From positions 19,002,816 through 19,066,815 of the forward strand of contig OU015539.1 of NCBI GenBank assembly GCA_907165065.1: a stretch of 64,000 nucleotides of DNA. Reading direction: 5' to 3'. Shown piece by piece: positions 1-12,900 of the stretch. Under the pieces are notes generated by a model. The model saw only the letters and a program-made list of their open reading frames with translations, ran no database searches and was not told where the DNA came from. Made by a program: the position numbers and the translations under genes. This DNA is from Caprimulgus europaeus (taxonomy: Eukaryota > Chordata > Aves > Caprimulgiformes > Caprimulgidae). Each line of letters opens with the position of its first letter. Position 1 is the stretch's first letter.

Positions 1-390
1 AGATCTACTCCACCTCAAGTGATTTTTGGAGTGGTTTAATGTGGTTTGAGGATTGCCTAGGCTGCGACTTTGGACTTGGTGATGTCCTCTTTGGATTCAT
101 TTGGCTTTTTAATAACCTGAGAGTATAAAGAGGTTGGAGGAGGGGGTTCCAAAAACTTGAGTTTCTCCAAAGCGACCCCAGGTGAGTGTGAGTTGTGTGA
201 GGATTAAGCTCCTAAATGCATCTGAAAAATCAAGGTATTTTTATCACATCTCCCTCTCCGTGTAGGCAGGAGGGTTGGCACAGTCCCCAGCACCGGTTCC
301 CAACCCATCTTGGACATTTGGGTACCACCAAGTGCCAGTGGAGCCCTCAACCTTCAGCATTGGGAGGGTCACCGGAGCCCAACACCTGCT

Positions 391-450
391 TAGGTTGGAC
401 TCGATGATCTTAAAGGTCTTTTCCAACCAGGACAATTCTGTGATTCTACG
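391..450 (+). mobile_element. CR1 3'-end fragment
   Basis: Short CR1 tail: GGTTGGACTCGATGATCTTA, then a pyrimidine/AACC segment, ending in a TTCTGTGATTCT-like 8-mer repeat typical of CR1 3' ends. Plus orientation. Confidence 0.75.
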
Positions 451-1319
451 TGTGGAGCAGGAGATGGAGCCCTTTGCCAGTACCGAAACCACTTCAGCCA
501 GAGGTTCTCCACCTCCCAGCAAGGTGGTTTCAGGGGTTAAATTTGGTCATGTAGCCGTGATCTCCATTGCTTGTTGAAGGACAGTGACTTTGACCTCCCG
601 ATGGATGGCCCCTTGTGTTTTAGTGCCCGACAGGGGATTGAGTTGCCTCCCCAGAGACGGGCCTCCATTTTAGTGCTTGAAAGAGCTTATTATCTCTGGG
701 TGGGTTCAGGCAGGGATTGATAGCACCTCCAGCTAATTAATCATCTGCCAGGTAGTGTGAAAGCAGAGACTTCGAAAATACCCAAGTGTCTTATCAAGGA
801 TTTCAGCCAGGATTCATTCTGGGTCTCGTGTTTATTTAACTCTGCATCTGTGTCTGAGAGAGAGAAAAAGAAAGGAGTGATTTCAGCTCTTGGCAAATGG
901 TCATTAAAGGCCTTTTTAATCCTGCAAAGTTATAAATAAATATCCGTGGCAGCATGCACCTGCATATTTATCAGCACGGCCTCTCCTCTGGAGACCCAGC
1001 AGCCTGTCCTTGGCACGTGGCCGCTCTCCGAAGCAGGGCAGGAAACTGCAAGATATTCTGGAAATGGAAAATAAAATCTGGAAGGTTTATCCTGGTTTTG
1101 CATTTGATAATTTGTTAATTACCCTCTCCTCTAGGATGAGAATTGGAGTGGAAAGAGGATTGCTGGTGGCTGACGTCAGCTCTTCGGAAGGAGGCTGGGA
1201 AGGCAGGTTTGGGGGGAGAATATTTGTAGGTCATTTGGCTTTTTCATGGCCCTGGTCCTACTCAGAGGAGAGGTTCAGAGCCTGAATTTTCCTGTAATCC
1301 TAGAGAAGTTAAATCTTTA

Positions 1320-1701
1320 GAATCATAGAATTATTTGGTTGGAAAAGCCCTTTGAGACCATCAAGTCCAATTGTACCTGTCCACTACTAAACCAGATCTC
1401 TGAGCACCCCATCTACCCATCTTTTAAATACCACCAGGGATGGGGACTCCACCACTGCCCTGGGCAACCCCTTCCAATGCCTCAGAACCCTTGCAGCAAA
1501 GAAATTCTTCCTCACATCCAATCTCAACTGCCCTGGCCACAACTGGAGCCCATTTCCTCTTGTCCTGTCCCTTGGTCCTTGGTTGAACAGACCCACCCCC
1601 ACCTCTCTGCGCCCTCCTCCAAGGGACTTGGACAGAGCCAGAAGGTCTCCCCTCAGCCTCCTTTTCTCCAGGCTCAACACCCCCAGTTCCCTCAGCCTCC
1701 T
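1320..1701 (-). mobile_element. CR1 3'-end copy
   Basis: Starts with AATCATAGAATTATTTGGTT, the reverse complement of a CR1 3' end, and continues into the C-terminal reverse-transcriptase remnant. Truncated at its 5' end, as is usual for CR1. Confidence 0.9.
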
Positions 1702-2320
1702 TGACGGCTTTGAGATGAGATGAGGAGAGCAGCAGGTCGGTGCCTGTCTCCACTTGCCTTGTAGGTGTCCAAGGTGCATCTCGTCCGCTGGGCTGGGCTG
1801 GACTGGGCGAGCATCATGAGGAAGCTGCACTTTGAGGGTTGTTTCTGGCTCTTTTGGAGGCATTGGGAGAAGTAGCTTGTTGGTTGGGTTTTCCCCATTT
1901 TGGTCTTGCCCTTGTGGAGGAAAAATGGAAATTTGGAGGAAATTTAACCACTTCTCCTCCTCTTTGGCTGAGGAGGAGAAAGCAGGTACTTTGGGTACTT
2001 TGGAGTATTTCCAAGGCTTGAACAGGCATCTCCAGATTTGCAGCATTCCTCCTGCATCCCTTGTGATGGGAAATATAAGGTGTTTTCTGACTTGGGGAAT
2101 GGACCATGGGTAATAACAGGGGAATATTCCCAAATGGCATCGTGCTTTCACTGGTGACCGCTGTGGAAGCTGGACCTGGCGGAGATGCTGGACCCACGAG
2201 CAGATGTGTGCTGGGGTTGTGTTTGGGTGCTGATAGTCTGGCAAATACCCCTTGGAGCTTGGCTTTTAAGAGCTGGATTGCAAGTGGTACCCTGAAGACA
2301 ACGGGGATTTGGACATCCTG

Positions 2321-2952
2321 TGTGCTGGCAGCCCAGAGCCAATAACCGTGTCCTGGGCTGCACCCAGAGCAGCGTGGGCAGCAGGGCCAGGGAGGGGATT
2401 CTGCCCCTCTGCTCCGCTCTCCTGAGACCCCCCCTGCAGTGCTGCCTCCAGTGCTGGGGCCACCAACAGCACAAGGACATGGAGCTACTGGAGCCAGTGC
2501 AGAGGAGGCCACCAGGATGATGCCAGGGCTGGAGCAGCTCTGCTGTGAGGACAGGCTGAGAGAGTTGGGGCTGTTCAGCCTGGAGAAGAGAAGGCTCCAG
2601 GGAGACCTTCTAGTGGCCTCCCAGTACCTGAAGGGGCTCCAGGAAGGCTGGGGAGGGACTTTGGCCAAGGGCAGGGAGTGACAGGACAAGGGGAAATGGC
2701 TTTAAGCTGAAAGAGGGGAGGTTTAGATGAGATGTGAGGAAGAAATTCTTTGGTGTGAGGGTGGTGAGACAGTGTCCCAGGTTGGCCAGAGAAGCTGTGG
2801 CTGCTCCTCCCTGGAAGTGTTCTCAGCCAGGTTGGATGAGGCTTTGAGCAACCTGGTCTAGTGGAAGGTGTCCCTGCTGCTGGCAGGGGGGTTGGCACTG
2901 GCTGAGCTTTAAGGTCCCTTCCCACCCAAACCAGCCTGTGGTTCTGTGATCC
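2321..2952 (+). mobile_element. CR1 copy, about 630 bp
   Basis: One of the two longest CR1 copies here. It starts GCTGGCAGCCCAGAGCC and contains the stretch reading [18 protein letters not shown]. It ends at the TTCTGTGATCC tail. It belongs to the same subfamily as 50601-51220 and begins at almost the same internal position. Confidence 0.92.
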
Positions 2953-5900
2953 TGGAGCTGCTGTGCTGGGGCTCGCAGCTGGGCAGCAGTTACAGGTACA
3001 GCGGTGCCTGAAGAGCAAGTACCCAAACTTTGGGTGGGGTTTTATTTTGTATTAAAAATAAAGATAATCGTTTTAGGGAGAAATTGAGGGGCAGACTCAA
3101 CCCTGAAAGGTTTTCAAGCCCTACCTCTAATCTTCAAGGCTGATCTTGGCCAGCCTTAGAGCCCAAAGGTACCTAGACCCAGCCTTGCTGGGAGCTGGAC
3201 ACCCAAATACTTCCCCAGCCCCTCCTGGGCTCAGCGTGCGGGCAGGTGAGGAGAAAGCAGCATGGCAGTGCGAGAGCCTTTCTTCTTTCCCCTCTAATCT
3301 ACACCTTGTTGCTAATTTTGCTTCACTCCCTTGAGAAGAAACAATGGATTTACTCTCAGCTGTTTCATGGAGTCGCTGTTGGCTTGTGGGTCTGGGGTTG
3401 ATGGTGATGGTTGACCTTCATCTTTACCCCAGGTTTTACTAACCAGCCTCTCCGCTCTTCTTCCCCCATGGACAGTAACAGTTAGTGCTGCAAGGGGGAA
3501 ATACGATGCAGTGAGGTGAGGAAGATGATCCTTCCCCTCCCAGGCTGATGCTGTAACGTGAGTGTGTGCAGCAGCTGGAGGGGTGGCTTTTTTTTTTGCT
3601 TCTTGTGATTTCTCATGAGCTTTTGGAATTTCTCATGAGCTTTTGGTTGGTCGCTCATCTGCAGGGTGGGCTGGCTGGTGAACAGCCCTGAAATGTCATT
3701 GCTGCTGCGATCCTTGGTGTTTCCAGACAGCTCGTGACACTGGCCACAAATCTTGGCTGGTTTATGACCGGGAATAAAGTTCCTCAGCCCCTTCCCAGGG
3801 CTGTTTCCGAGCCCCCGTGCGGGCCCGATGCTGTAGCAGACCCAGCAGCGTGGGTGAAAGAGACAGAGAGAAATCCCTGCGGGTGGAGCTGGGATGGGGC
3901 AGGCTTCCTCCACCTCAGCCAGGGGAGAGCCTCCCTCCCCTAAATCCCTGCCAAAGGCCATCACCCTGAGTCCTGTCCCCATCCCACGTCGCAGCCCTGG
4001 GCAGGATTTGTCCCCGGCTCTTCCCACGCCGCTCAGCGTTGGCCAGCCTCGCCGATACACCCCGGGCATGTGAGCGTGGGTCTGTAATTTTGGGAAGGAA
4101 GTGGAGCAGAAAATCCCAAAGCCTCTATTTTTCTCTTAATGGTGGGTTGCTGGCGTGGTGCTTCTGGCTCTCCAGAAATCTGTCTCTTTGAGCAGTCCCT
4201 GCAAGATCCCAATGTGTGGGACATGTCTTCTTTGGGATGCCGAGGGACTTTGGCAGTGGTCTGAGGCTTCAGGTTCAAGTGATGCTTCAGCTCTTGAGCG
4301 ATGCGAGTGCCAGGGGACTTAATTTTCCTGGTCTTGGCCCTTTGAACTCCTTTGGGTGCAAAAAGCCCTTGAAACGAGGACGTACCTTCTGCAGATGACC
4401 CCGTAAGATGCCCCTGGCATAAGCCACTTGCTATCAAAGTGTGACAGAGCCCAGGTGTGGGCTGGGATCCATCCACACGTCTCTGGTGATGCTGCACCTT
4501 CAGGGTACGTTTGCAGTGGTTGTCCCTGTCCCAGCTGGGGTTTCTCCAGCTGAAAGAGGAGAGAAAAGAGGAGTCCACAAAGCCCTTGTGCAGTTTTGGA
4601 ATTGCTGATTTCAGTCATTTGCTGACTTTTAGGGCTTGCTGTCAGACGCGCTATGGCAGAGCAGGGAGCTGGACAGGGCTGGATGGGTGGGTCGAGGATG
4701 TGGGGACTACTATGACAACCTCTAAATAAGCCACTCGGGTGTGAATTAGAGCCCTGTGCCTGCTGCTTCCTTGCTCCTGGCTGCTTGCAGCTGCCTTGTG
4801 TAAGAGTTGGTGGCTTCCATAGGCCTGGGGGGTGAGTAGCTCTTGCACACCCTCCCTGTGACAGCAGGAGGATGGAGAGCTGCCTCTCTGGGCTGTGACT
4901 GCTCTGGTAGGACTTGTTTGTCACCTCTTGAGCTCATCTAACCCCTGTCAGCTCTTTGCACTGGGATGAAGTAACCCATTTGCTGCCCTGTGCCTGTGTC
5001 ATGCTCCCATGCTACAGGAGAGAACAATGACCTCTTTGGTAGGTGGCCCTCTTGGCTGCTTTGCACCAGGCCAGGAGGTGGTGTCCCTTCAGGACACTGG
5101 GACCAGCATCCTCAGGACAAGCATGGCACTGTGAGAAGATCCTGCACCACGTGGCTGCGGGCAGGGCTTCGCCCGGTGCTCCCTGCTGCAGTGGCAGTGA
5201 CCACTGATGGTCACCAGATTCTGCTGCGTGGACAGCTCGTTCAGAGCCATGGGTGATCATCTCCACCCAGCGTGGGCCCTGCCAGCCCAGGAAGTGCATG
5301 ACATCAGCCCTTGCCGTGGCTGATCTCTGCCCAGCGCTGGACCTGCCAGCGGCGTCATCCCTTGGCCACAGTCTCAACTTTTGACCATGGTGGCATCTTC
5401 TGGCCCGAGATGGACATGGCATGGAAAGCCCAGCAGAGCTGCTCTATCCCTGAAATAGCCCAGCCAAGGGCAACTGATGCCACACCAAAAGAGGCACCTG
5501 AGGGCAGGAGGACGCTGTCAGTGGCCTGGAGGAGAGCCTGGACCCATATCCTCCAACCCGCTGCAGGATGAGTGCCATCAGGAGGCTTTGTTCCCCACGG
5601 ATCTCCTTCGTGTCAGGTCACCTCTCCACACCTGAGTAACGAGGAGGTTTCTGTCCCACCAGAGGGTTTCAACACATGGGCAAGTACCATCTCTTCCCCT
5701 TGGTGCCCAGGAGCTGTGCCCAGCGCTGTGGGCAGGGAGGGATCTGGGGAAGCATTACATAGCTGCTGGATGTGTCACCGCAGCAGGCAATCCGGGGCGG
5801 TGAGTCACGCAGGATGGTGGCACAGGGCCACTCCTCCTCTCTTTACTCATCCATTGAGGGGTTTTTCACTCCTCCTCACACACAGCTGGGATGAGCATCA

Positions 5901-6168
5901 CCATGGCATCAGGCAGGAGAGGAGCGAGAGGGTCAGGATCAAAGCAGGAATAAAATGACCGAGAGGACCCCAGCATCCACCTGGAGCACATCCAGAGGGA
6001 CACAGAGCTGCTGGTCCCCATGGACACCTTGGTCCTGCTAGGGTGGTGGGCTCATCACAGCCTGCTCTCAAGTACAAATACATCTTTATTAACTCTAAGT
6101 CTTTCTAGCCCTCCCCCAGCCCAAACCTTGGCCCGAAAGGCAAATCCTCTGGTTTTCTGCAGTTCTGG

Positions 6169-6333
6169 ATCACAGAGTCACAGACTGGTGGGGCTGGAAG
6201 GGACCTCAGGAGATCACCCAGTCCAACCCCCCTTCCAAAGCAGGTCCATCTCCAGCAGGTTGCACAGCATTGCATCCAGATGGGTTTGAATCTCTCCAGA
6301 GAAGGAGACTCCACAACCTCTCTGGGCAGCCTA
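6169..6333 (-). mobile_element. CR1 3'-end fragment
   Basis: Begins ATCACAGAGTCACAGACTGG and contains the GGGACCTCAGGAGATCACCC block of a CR1 tail, in minus orientation. Truncated near the GGGCAGCCT segment. Confidence 0.85.
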
Positions 6334-7427
6334 TTAGGCTTGCTGAGGAGCATTCCCTGTGCTGCTGCTCTCCTGTTTGCCCAGCCCCGTGCCCAGCTCT
6401 GTGCCAGGGGGTGGACATAGTGAGGGAGACAAGCAAACCCCCAAAAATGTGTGAAACCTCAGTGCTGGTGGGATGCTCAGCTCCAAACCTGCATACTGGT
6501 CACAGAGGGTGCTTGTCAGGAGCTTTGGGAGGGGTGGTTGGGATGCTCTGGGGCTTGGATTGCAACTGGCCTTGCTGTTGGGTGCAGAATTGGTGTTTTT
6601 TTTTCCTAACTGGATATTATTTTACCATGGATGTGGCAAAATGTGGGAGAAAGACACTTGTGAAGTGTTTGCAACCCTTGGCTGGAAGGTGCTGTCTCAG
6701 CTTCTGAGCATCCCTGGGGGGAACACGGAGGGCTGCCTGCAAACCCATGGTGGTCCTGGCTGCTGGAAGGAGGGTGACTGGCTGGTTTTCTTGCCTGGCC
6801 CTGTGTAATTTCAGATCACTGAACCCTTGGGAGTCCCAGGAGCTGTCAGGAGCTGCTCAAAACGTGCATCCTCCTGCACATGCAGGAATGTTCCTTCGTC
6901 TCCTCTTCCTTTAGCCCAGTGGCTTCGAGGAGGCTGGGAGACAGCAGCTCCAGGAAGCAAAATAAAGCTGCAAGATTTGAGGCTGCTAATTTTTTTAAAT
7001 TATTTTCTTTTTAGTGTCAGGATTTGAAATTCCAACTCCCAGTTGGAGGAAATTTGTTGAAGCCATGGTATGAATCAGCCCTCCCCTCCATTTCAGGACC
7101 CATCGCATGGGGAAAGGAGCAGAGAATTAGTCACTTTGTTCATCTGCTTCCAACAAAAACGATTCTAAAATCCATAACAGGGGTGGGTGGGGGATAAGAA
7201 TGAAATGAGAGCAGCTCTTGGGAGCGGCCGTTGTGCCACCTGCGCTGTGCTGGGGACAGGCAGCAGCTCTGGCAGCTGCCCCCACTTTTCTAAGGGGGCA
7301 GATCATGTCCCGTATCCAGCAGCGAGCTTGTGACCTCCAAAAACCCCAGGGGTTATGGTGGGTGGTTGGTTAACAGGGACCCCCTGAGCTTGTGAGAATG
7401 TAAGGAAATGATAATAAAAGGGGGGAA

Positions 7428-7721
7428 GGACTTTGGCCAAGGGCAGGGAGTGACAGAACAAGGGGTGATGGCTTGAAAGTGGCAGAGGGGAGATGGAGAT
7501 GAGATGTGAGGAAGAAATTCTTTGCTGTGAGGGTGGTGAGACCCTGGCCCAGGTTGGCCAGAGAAGCTGTGGCTGCTCCTCCCTGGAAGTGTTCTCGGCC
7601 AGGTTGGATGAGGCTTTGAGCAACCTGGTCTAGTGGAAGGTGTCCCTGCTGCTGGCAGGGGGGCTGGGACTGGATGAGCTTTGGGGTCCCTCCCAACCCA
7701 AACCAGTCTGGGATTCTATGA
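7428..7721 (+). mobile_element. CR1 3'-end copy
   Basis: Contains GACTTTGGCCAAGGGCAGGG and the AACCTGGTCTAGTGGAAGGT block, ending CCAGTCTGGGATTCTATG. Plus orientation, upstream of the candidate RASSF7 promoter. Confidence 0.9.
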
Positions 7722-7869
7722 AACCAACTGGATGTTGGGGTGCTGAGGGATGCAGTGGAGAGGGATGTGCCAGCTGCTTTTTTGGGGGAGTTTCCCCCAT
7801 ATCAGTAGCAGAGGTGGCCAGTGCCACTCCCAGCTCCCTGGCACTGGTGTGCGACGCGCTGGCTGCTGG

Positions 7870-8478
7870 TCAATGATTGCCAGAGCGGCCGGCCGGGGCG
7901 GGGCCGGGGGTTGGTGCCAGGTTTGAACCCAAACAGGTGCCTGGGACGGGTGTGCCACAGCCATCCCGTCCCGCTCCTGTGCCCAGCAGCGTTTGGCAGC
8001 CCCTGGATTTCGTGGGGCAAGGTGAGGCTGAGCGACGTGGTGCCACAGCTGGGGTAATTTTATTTTTTGCCTTTATTTTTAAGGCCCTGGCCCCGCCGTG
8101 GGGTCAGGGCAGGGGAAGCTGGGTTTGATGTTAGCCAGGCCCCTGGCTGGGGTGGGGACAGTGCTCCCCAGGATGTGTAGCCACCTCAAATGTGGCATTA
8201 GGGTGGCACAGTGGGGAGGGGACGGTGGCTTTGGGGTGAGCTGGGTGGTGCCGCAGCGGCGCCTGGACTTTGCTCCGCGCCAGCAGTTGGTTGCAGCCTT
8301 AAATGCACAGCGTGGGGGGAGCAGTGCCAAAAGCCAGTTTTGAAATGAAACTGGGCTAAACCTTGCAAATTTTGGTGGTTTGGGGCTCCCAGGGAGGTCG
8401 GCCGAGCCCAAGGTGCCCTTCACCGCCACCGGTTTCCCCCGGTCGCCCAGCCAAGGCAAACATGAGCTCAGCGCAGAG
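7870..8478 (+). promoter_or_regulatory. Candidate RASSF7 promoter and non-coding first exon
   Basis: A local rise in CpG includes a CAAT at 7871 and a perfect GC box GGGGCGGGGC at 7895-7904. A good splice donor follows at 8479 (GCAGAG|GTATGT). This is the only promoter-like stretch between the window start and RASSF7, and RASSF7 coding exon 1 has an upstream acceptor at 9784, so a non-coding exon ending at 8478 fits. The transcription start cannot be read from sequence. Confidence 0.4.
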
Positions 8479-9799
8479 GTATGTGCGGCGGCCGCTCCGT
8501 GCCCGGCGCTTGGAGGTGGGCAGGGGGGTGGCACCCACGGGACCCAGCACCCACAGGAATCAGCCTCACCAAGCCCTGTCTTCCCCAGTTCCTCTTGGCT
8601 TTTCTCTCACCACGGCCAGAGCCCCTCATTGCCGCAGGCGGGACCCTGGGAGCCCTCCCTTTGGTTACTCAAGCAGGCAACAAAAAATAAGGCAGAAGCT
8701 CAACGTGATCTCCTGGCTGCAAGCGGGAGAGCTGGAGCTGAGGGGTGGAGAGGCTGCAAGCAGCTGGGTTAGGTTGGGAAAGCGGTTTGGGACCCTCTGG
8801 ATGGATGGCCTGGAAATTTCCTATTGATGTTCCTCCAGCCAGGGCTTTCAAACAAGGCTGACTCTAGAAAAAACAACGCTATGAGGGGGGAAAAGCTCCG
8901 TCTTTGTTTGCACCGTGTTGGAAAACACCACAAGCTCAAATATTAGAGTTCTTTACAGCTTGTGCCTAATTTTTTATTGATTTATTTTGTTAAGACTGTC
9001 ACCATTGTTGAGCTGCTGGAAGAAGCAGGAGCTGGGTGCCCCCAGGACAATGGGAAGTCACTGCTGGGTGGGAGTCAGGCTGGGCCCCTGCGTTGGGCAG
9101 AGTGTTCCCCGGGAGCCTGGGCTTTGCCACGGGTGCTCGTGCCTGGCTCCCCTGCCCAAACCCCACCTTTGGGCACGTTTTTGTGCAGAAAGAGGCTTTA
9201 TTTTAATTTCTTCATCCTTCTCTGAGGGTAAATACATTAAGATGTGAATTATCTGCACCCTCTCTCAATATCCCGCTGCGTGAGTGGGCACCCAGTGGTT
9301 TCTCTGCCTTTTCCAATATTATTTGGAAAATCCCTGGGTGCTGTTCTGCCCAATTGTCCGAGAAATTGCAGTGAAAGTCCAGAAAACCCACTAAAAGTTT
9401 GTGCTTGCAGCAGAATTCACCTGGGCATCATCTTCTGGGCACCATGAGGGCAGACAAACCCCATCATTTCCCACCACGGGAAGATCTGGACCCGGTGCCC
9501 AGACATGAGCGCAAAAAAAAATGAAAAACTCCTGGGCTTTGGGTTTGTGGTTTTGCTTTGGGGTTTTTTTTGTGCATCAGGTTTTTAACAGTATCAATAA
9601 AAACGCAATCTGTGTGCAGAGAGAGTCGCGGAGATGGGTGGAGGGCGGCAGCCAGCGACTGCTTGGTCGAGGCTGCGCCCCAGGGGATGCTGGCGTTGAA
9701 GGTGATGTTGTGGCGCTGCTCCTGGGGTCTCGTGTTCCTCGTCAGCAGCTCGGGATGGAAACCTGGGGTCTTTTCTCTCGGCAGGCAGCCCCTCCTGCG

Positions 9800-9817
9800 A
9801 TGACCCGGCGCGCCTGA
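9800..9817 (+). other. Upstream mini-ORF in the RASSF7 leader
   Basis: ATG at 9800 opens a six-codon frame (MTRRA, stop) that closes 18 nt before the RASSF7 start. It lies within the likely 5' UTR part of coding exon 1, so it would be present in any transcript using the 9785 acceptor. It could lower translation of the main frame. That effect is inferred. Confidence 0.4.
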
Positions 9818-9835
9818 GGGCCGGCAGCCGCGGGG

Positions 9836-9938
9836 ATGGAGCTGAAGGTCTGGGTGGACGGGATCCAGAGGGTCGTCTGCGGCGTCTCGGAGCAAACCAC
9901 CTGCCAAGAAGTGGTCATCGCCTTGGCACGAGCCATCG
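9836..9938 (+). CDS. RASSF7: RASSF7 coding exon 1
   Basis: Encodes residues 1-34, the first half of the Ras-association domain. The exon probably begins at 9785 after a CTCTCGGCAG acceptor, leaving about 51 nt of 5' UTR. It ends in phase 1 at a GTGAGC donor (9939). Confidence 0.93.
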
Positions 9939-12900
9939 GTGAGCCATCGCCGTCTGCTGAGGGGAGGCTTCCTTGTGGGTGGAGGTATCTGCCGAGGGGA
10001 TGCCCCATTGGCAGGTGCTTCCTGGGAAGAGGAGAGCTTGGGTGGGTGGGTGGGTGGGTGTCCTGCTCTGGGGCGGTGGGGACGTCACCAGCACACCGCT
10101 GCTGGTCATGGCTGTCTCCATCTGACGCCCTCACCTCCTCCCCCCGGCAGGGCAGACGGGCCGCTACGTGCTGGTGCAGAAGCTGCGGGAGAAGGAGCGG
10201 CAGCTGCTGCCACTGGAATGTCCCTTGGAGTCGCTGGCCAAGTGCGGGCAGTATGCCAACGACGTGCAGTTCATCCTGCGCCGGACGGGCCCCAGCGTGG
10301 CTGAGCGGCCCTCCTCGGAGGGTGCCCCCCAAGCCCCTGAGAGGACGTTCATCAGGGCCAGCTTGCCCATAAAGCCCAGGCCCACTGGCATGGATGCACC
10401 TCGCTCCCGGGAGCCAAAAAAATCCATGACCTTCAACTTGGGTCCTATGGGCTCCAGTGATTCGTTCACCGTGAGCCGCTGGAGACACCAAGCACGGGAC
10501 GGGATGGACGTGGAGGGTGGTGGGGTTGTCCAGCCCTCCAAGGAGGAGCTGTTTCGGAGGGTGCTGCGGCAGCAGGAGCAGCTGCATTCCTTGGAGGCCC
10601 ACGGGGACACCTTGGAGACGGACCTACGGCTGTGGGAGCGCAGCCGGCTCAGCGGGCAGGAGGACGAGATCCTCTACCTGGAGCACCTGGTGCGGAGGAA
10701 CGAGACGGAGCTGGGCGAGGAGGAGTTTTGGCAGAGCGAGCTCCGGCTGGAGAAGGAGTGTGAGCGGGAGCGGCAGGAGCGGGTCAGGAGCCTGCGGGCC
10801 AGCCTGGAGGAGTACACCCAGAGGATCTACGAGCTGAGTGCTCGGACTGAAGCCCTGCAAGAGGAGATCCAGTGGGAGATGGCTGAGAGGGCCAAGAGGG
10901 GGAAGGAGACCCCTGCACCCAGCTCCACAGAGCTGGAGGACATGGCTGCCAAGATGAAAAGGGACCTGGAAGCCAAGGTCAAGCAAGGCACCCAGCTGGA
11001 GAGCAACCTGGCCAGTGTGGAGAAGGCCCTGGAGGAAGCTGAAAGGAACCTGCAGGTAAATGGGACCAGGCTGAGCAGCCCCAGGGGGTGGTGGGACCTT
11101 TGGGAGGGGATGGGACCACCTTTCCAGCAGCATGGGGCCAGTGGGTCGAGTGGGGTTGATCCTGCCCTACCTGGCCAGCGAGCCAGGAGGGGCTGGATAG
11201 ATGGAGGTGGCAGAGCGACAGTGACTGCTGTTGGGGGGACACCACCGCTCTTGCCTGGCCAGCACAGAGTCCCACATTCATCGCTCTCTATGCAGAATGG
11301 GTCTGGGCTGGTGCACGGGGAGCACAGCATCCCAGACTGGTCTGGTTGGAAGGGACCTGGATCTTTAGATCACCCAGTCCCAACCCCCCTGCCAGCAGCA
11401 GGGACACCTTCCACTAGACCAGGTTGCTCAAAGCCTCATCCAACCTGGCCCAGAACACTTCCAGGGAGGAGCAGCCACAGCTTCTCTGGACAACCTGGGC
11501 CAGGGTCTCACCACCCTCTGGGTGAAAAATTTCCTCCTCATATCTGACCTAAATCTCCCCTTTCTCAGTTTAAAACCATTTCCCAGCACAGACAATAACA
11601 CTGGTGCAAATGGTCCATGTGCAGGGTTGGTGGCATTGGCACAAGGGTCGACATCACCTTGGATGAAGGAGCTGTGCAGGGGGATGGAGTAGGTCCCCAG
11701 GGTGCCTGTGCACGGAGCCTTTTGACCAGGAGGGACTGGGGCTCATCGCGGGGGGCTGTGTGGTGTGGAGATGGCAGCTCTGGGGCTGAGCTGTGACACC
11801 CCGTGTGACACTCCCCCTCTGCCCACCAGCTCCCCCTCGGTGGATCAAAGAGGAGAAGTTTTTGCCCAGCCAGGCCGCGGTGGCTGCCCTGGGAAAGATC
11901 CTTCCAGCCTCTTGTCTTGAGCATCTTGTTTGCTTCTGACATCTCACAGCGCTGCGGTGGCCATTTGATGGCTGCTCACACCCTCTTGTGGAGACGCAGC
12001 AGAGGAGAGCTCGTCCCAGAGCCGAGGGGGGGCTCGTCCCAGAGCCGAGGGGGGGCTCGTCCCAAAGCTGAGGGGGGGCTCGTCCCAGAGCCGAGGGAGG
12101 GCTCATCCCAGAGCCGAGGGGGGCTCATCCCAAAGCCAGGTCTCCCTCATCCCCACCGCCCAGGCACCCAGCTTCCCCCAGGCCTTTGGAGAGGGGTGGC
12201 CAAGCCACCATACCCTCAAGGTCCCCTCCATCCAGGAGAGCCCCGGCCAGGGGAGCAGCCCCGGGGGGTAACACCAGCTGGTTTTGGGGTACGGTGGGGG
12301 ACACGTGGCTCACCCTGTCCCCTCCCCTCGGTGTGTGTTTTGCAGGCCCAGACCCAAGAGCTGGAGGAGTTAAATAAGGAGCTGAGGCAGTGTAATTTGC
12401 AGCAGTTTATTCAGCAGACGGGGGCCACGGTGACCGTCCTGCAGGCCAGGTCCGAGGACGCCGCCCAGCCGGAGCCGAGCCCGCGCGAGCTGCCAGCCTG
12501 CCGGGGAGACGGAGGTCAGCACGCTGCCGCCGGCTCGGCCGCGGGGGCCGCTCCACGGGACCCCTGCCCGCTCCCTGCCTCCCCCTCCGAGGGCTCAGCC
12601 CCAAAGCTGTCCCCTTTCTGCCCTGGGTGCTGAGGTCAGGCAGCAGGGACAGGGTTTTGGTGCTGGCACGGCCATCGCTCACCGCCCCAGGGGGCCTCTT
12701 GAGGTTTGCCAGCCCCTGGGGCTCCTTCCTCCTCCTCCTCCTCCTCCTCCTCGTTGAAGGCTCGGGGATCGGGTTGAAGTCAGATCCCACGTTGCTGTTT
12801 TGGGGCCAGGGTGGCCGCAGGACGGTTTCCTTCGCAGCGTTGCTGTGTGACGTCATGGTGGTGGTGGCAAAAAGGTAGCCAAGGGCCAGCGCCAGCCCCT

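Larger units (their letters stand above)
1..7869. other. Upstream intergenic region, no supported gene
   Basis: Apart from the CR1 pieces listed separately, I see no exon with conserved coding content on either strand. In human, LMNTD2 and LRRC56 flank RASSF7 on this side; neither is recognisable here. The 3.0-6.1 kb part is moderately GC-rich unique sequence. It includes a small tandem duplication at 3607-3645, in which TTCTCATGAGCTTTTGG occurs twice. Confidence 0.5.

Noticed and set aside
8391-8478. Possible coding exon reading AEPKVPFTATGFPRSPSQGK before a GTATGT donor
   Set aside because: No family recognised and no downstream exon in phase other than RASSF7's leader, so I treat it only as part of a candidate non-coding first exon.
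10151-11547. RASSF7 exon 2 frame read through to 11547
   Set aside because: Beyond 11055 it enters intron and a CR1 element. The GTAAAT donor and exon 3 phase end the exon at 11055.
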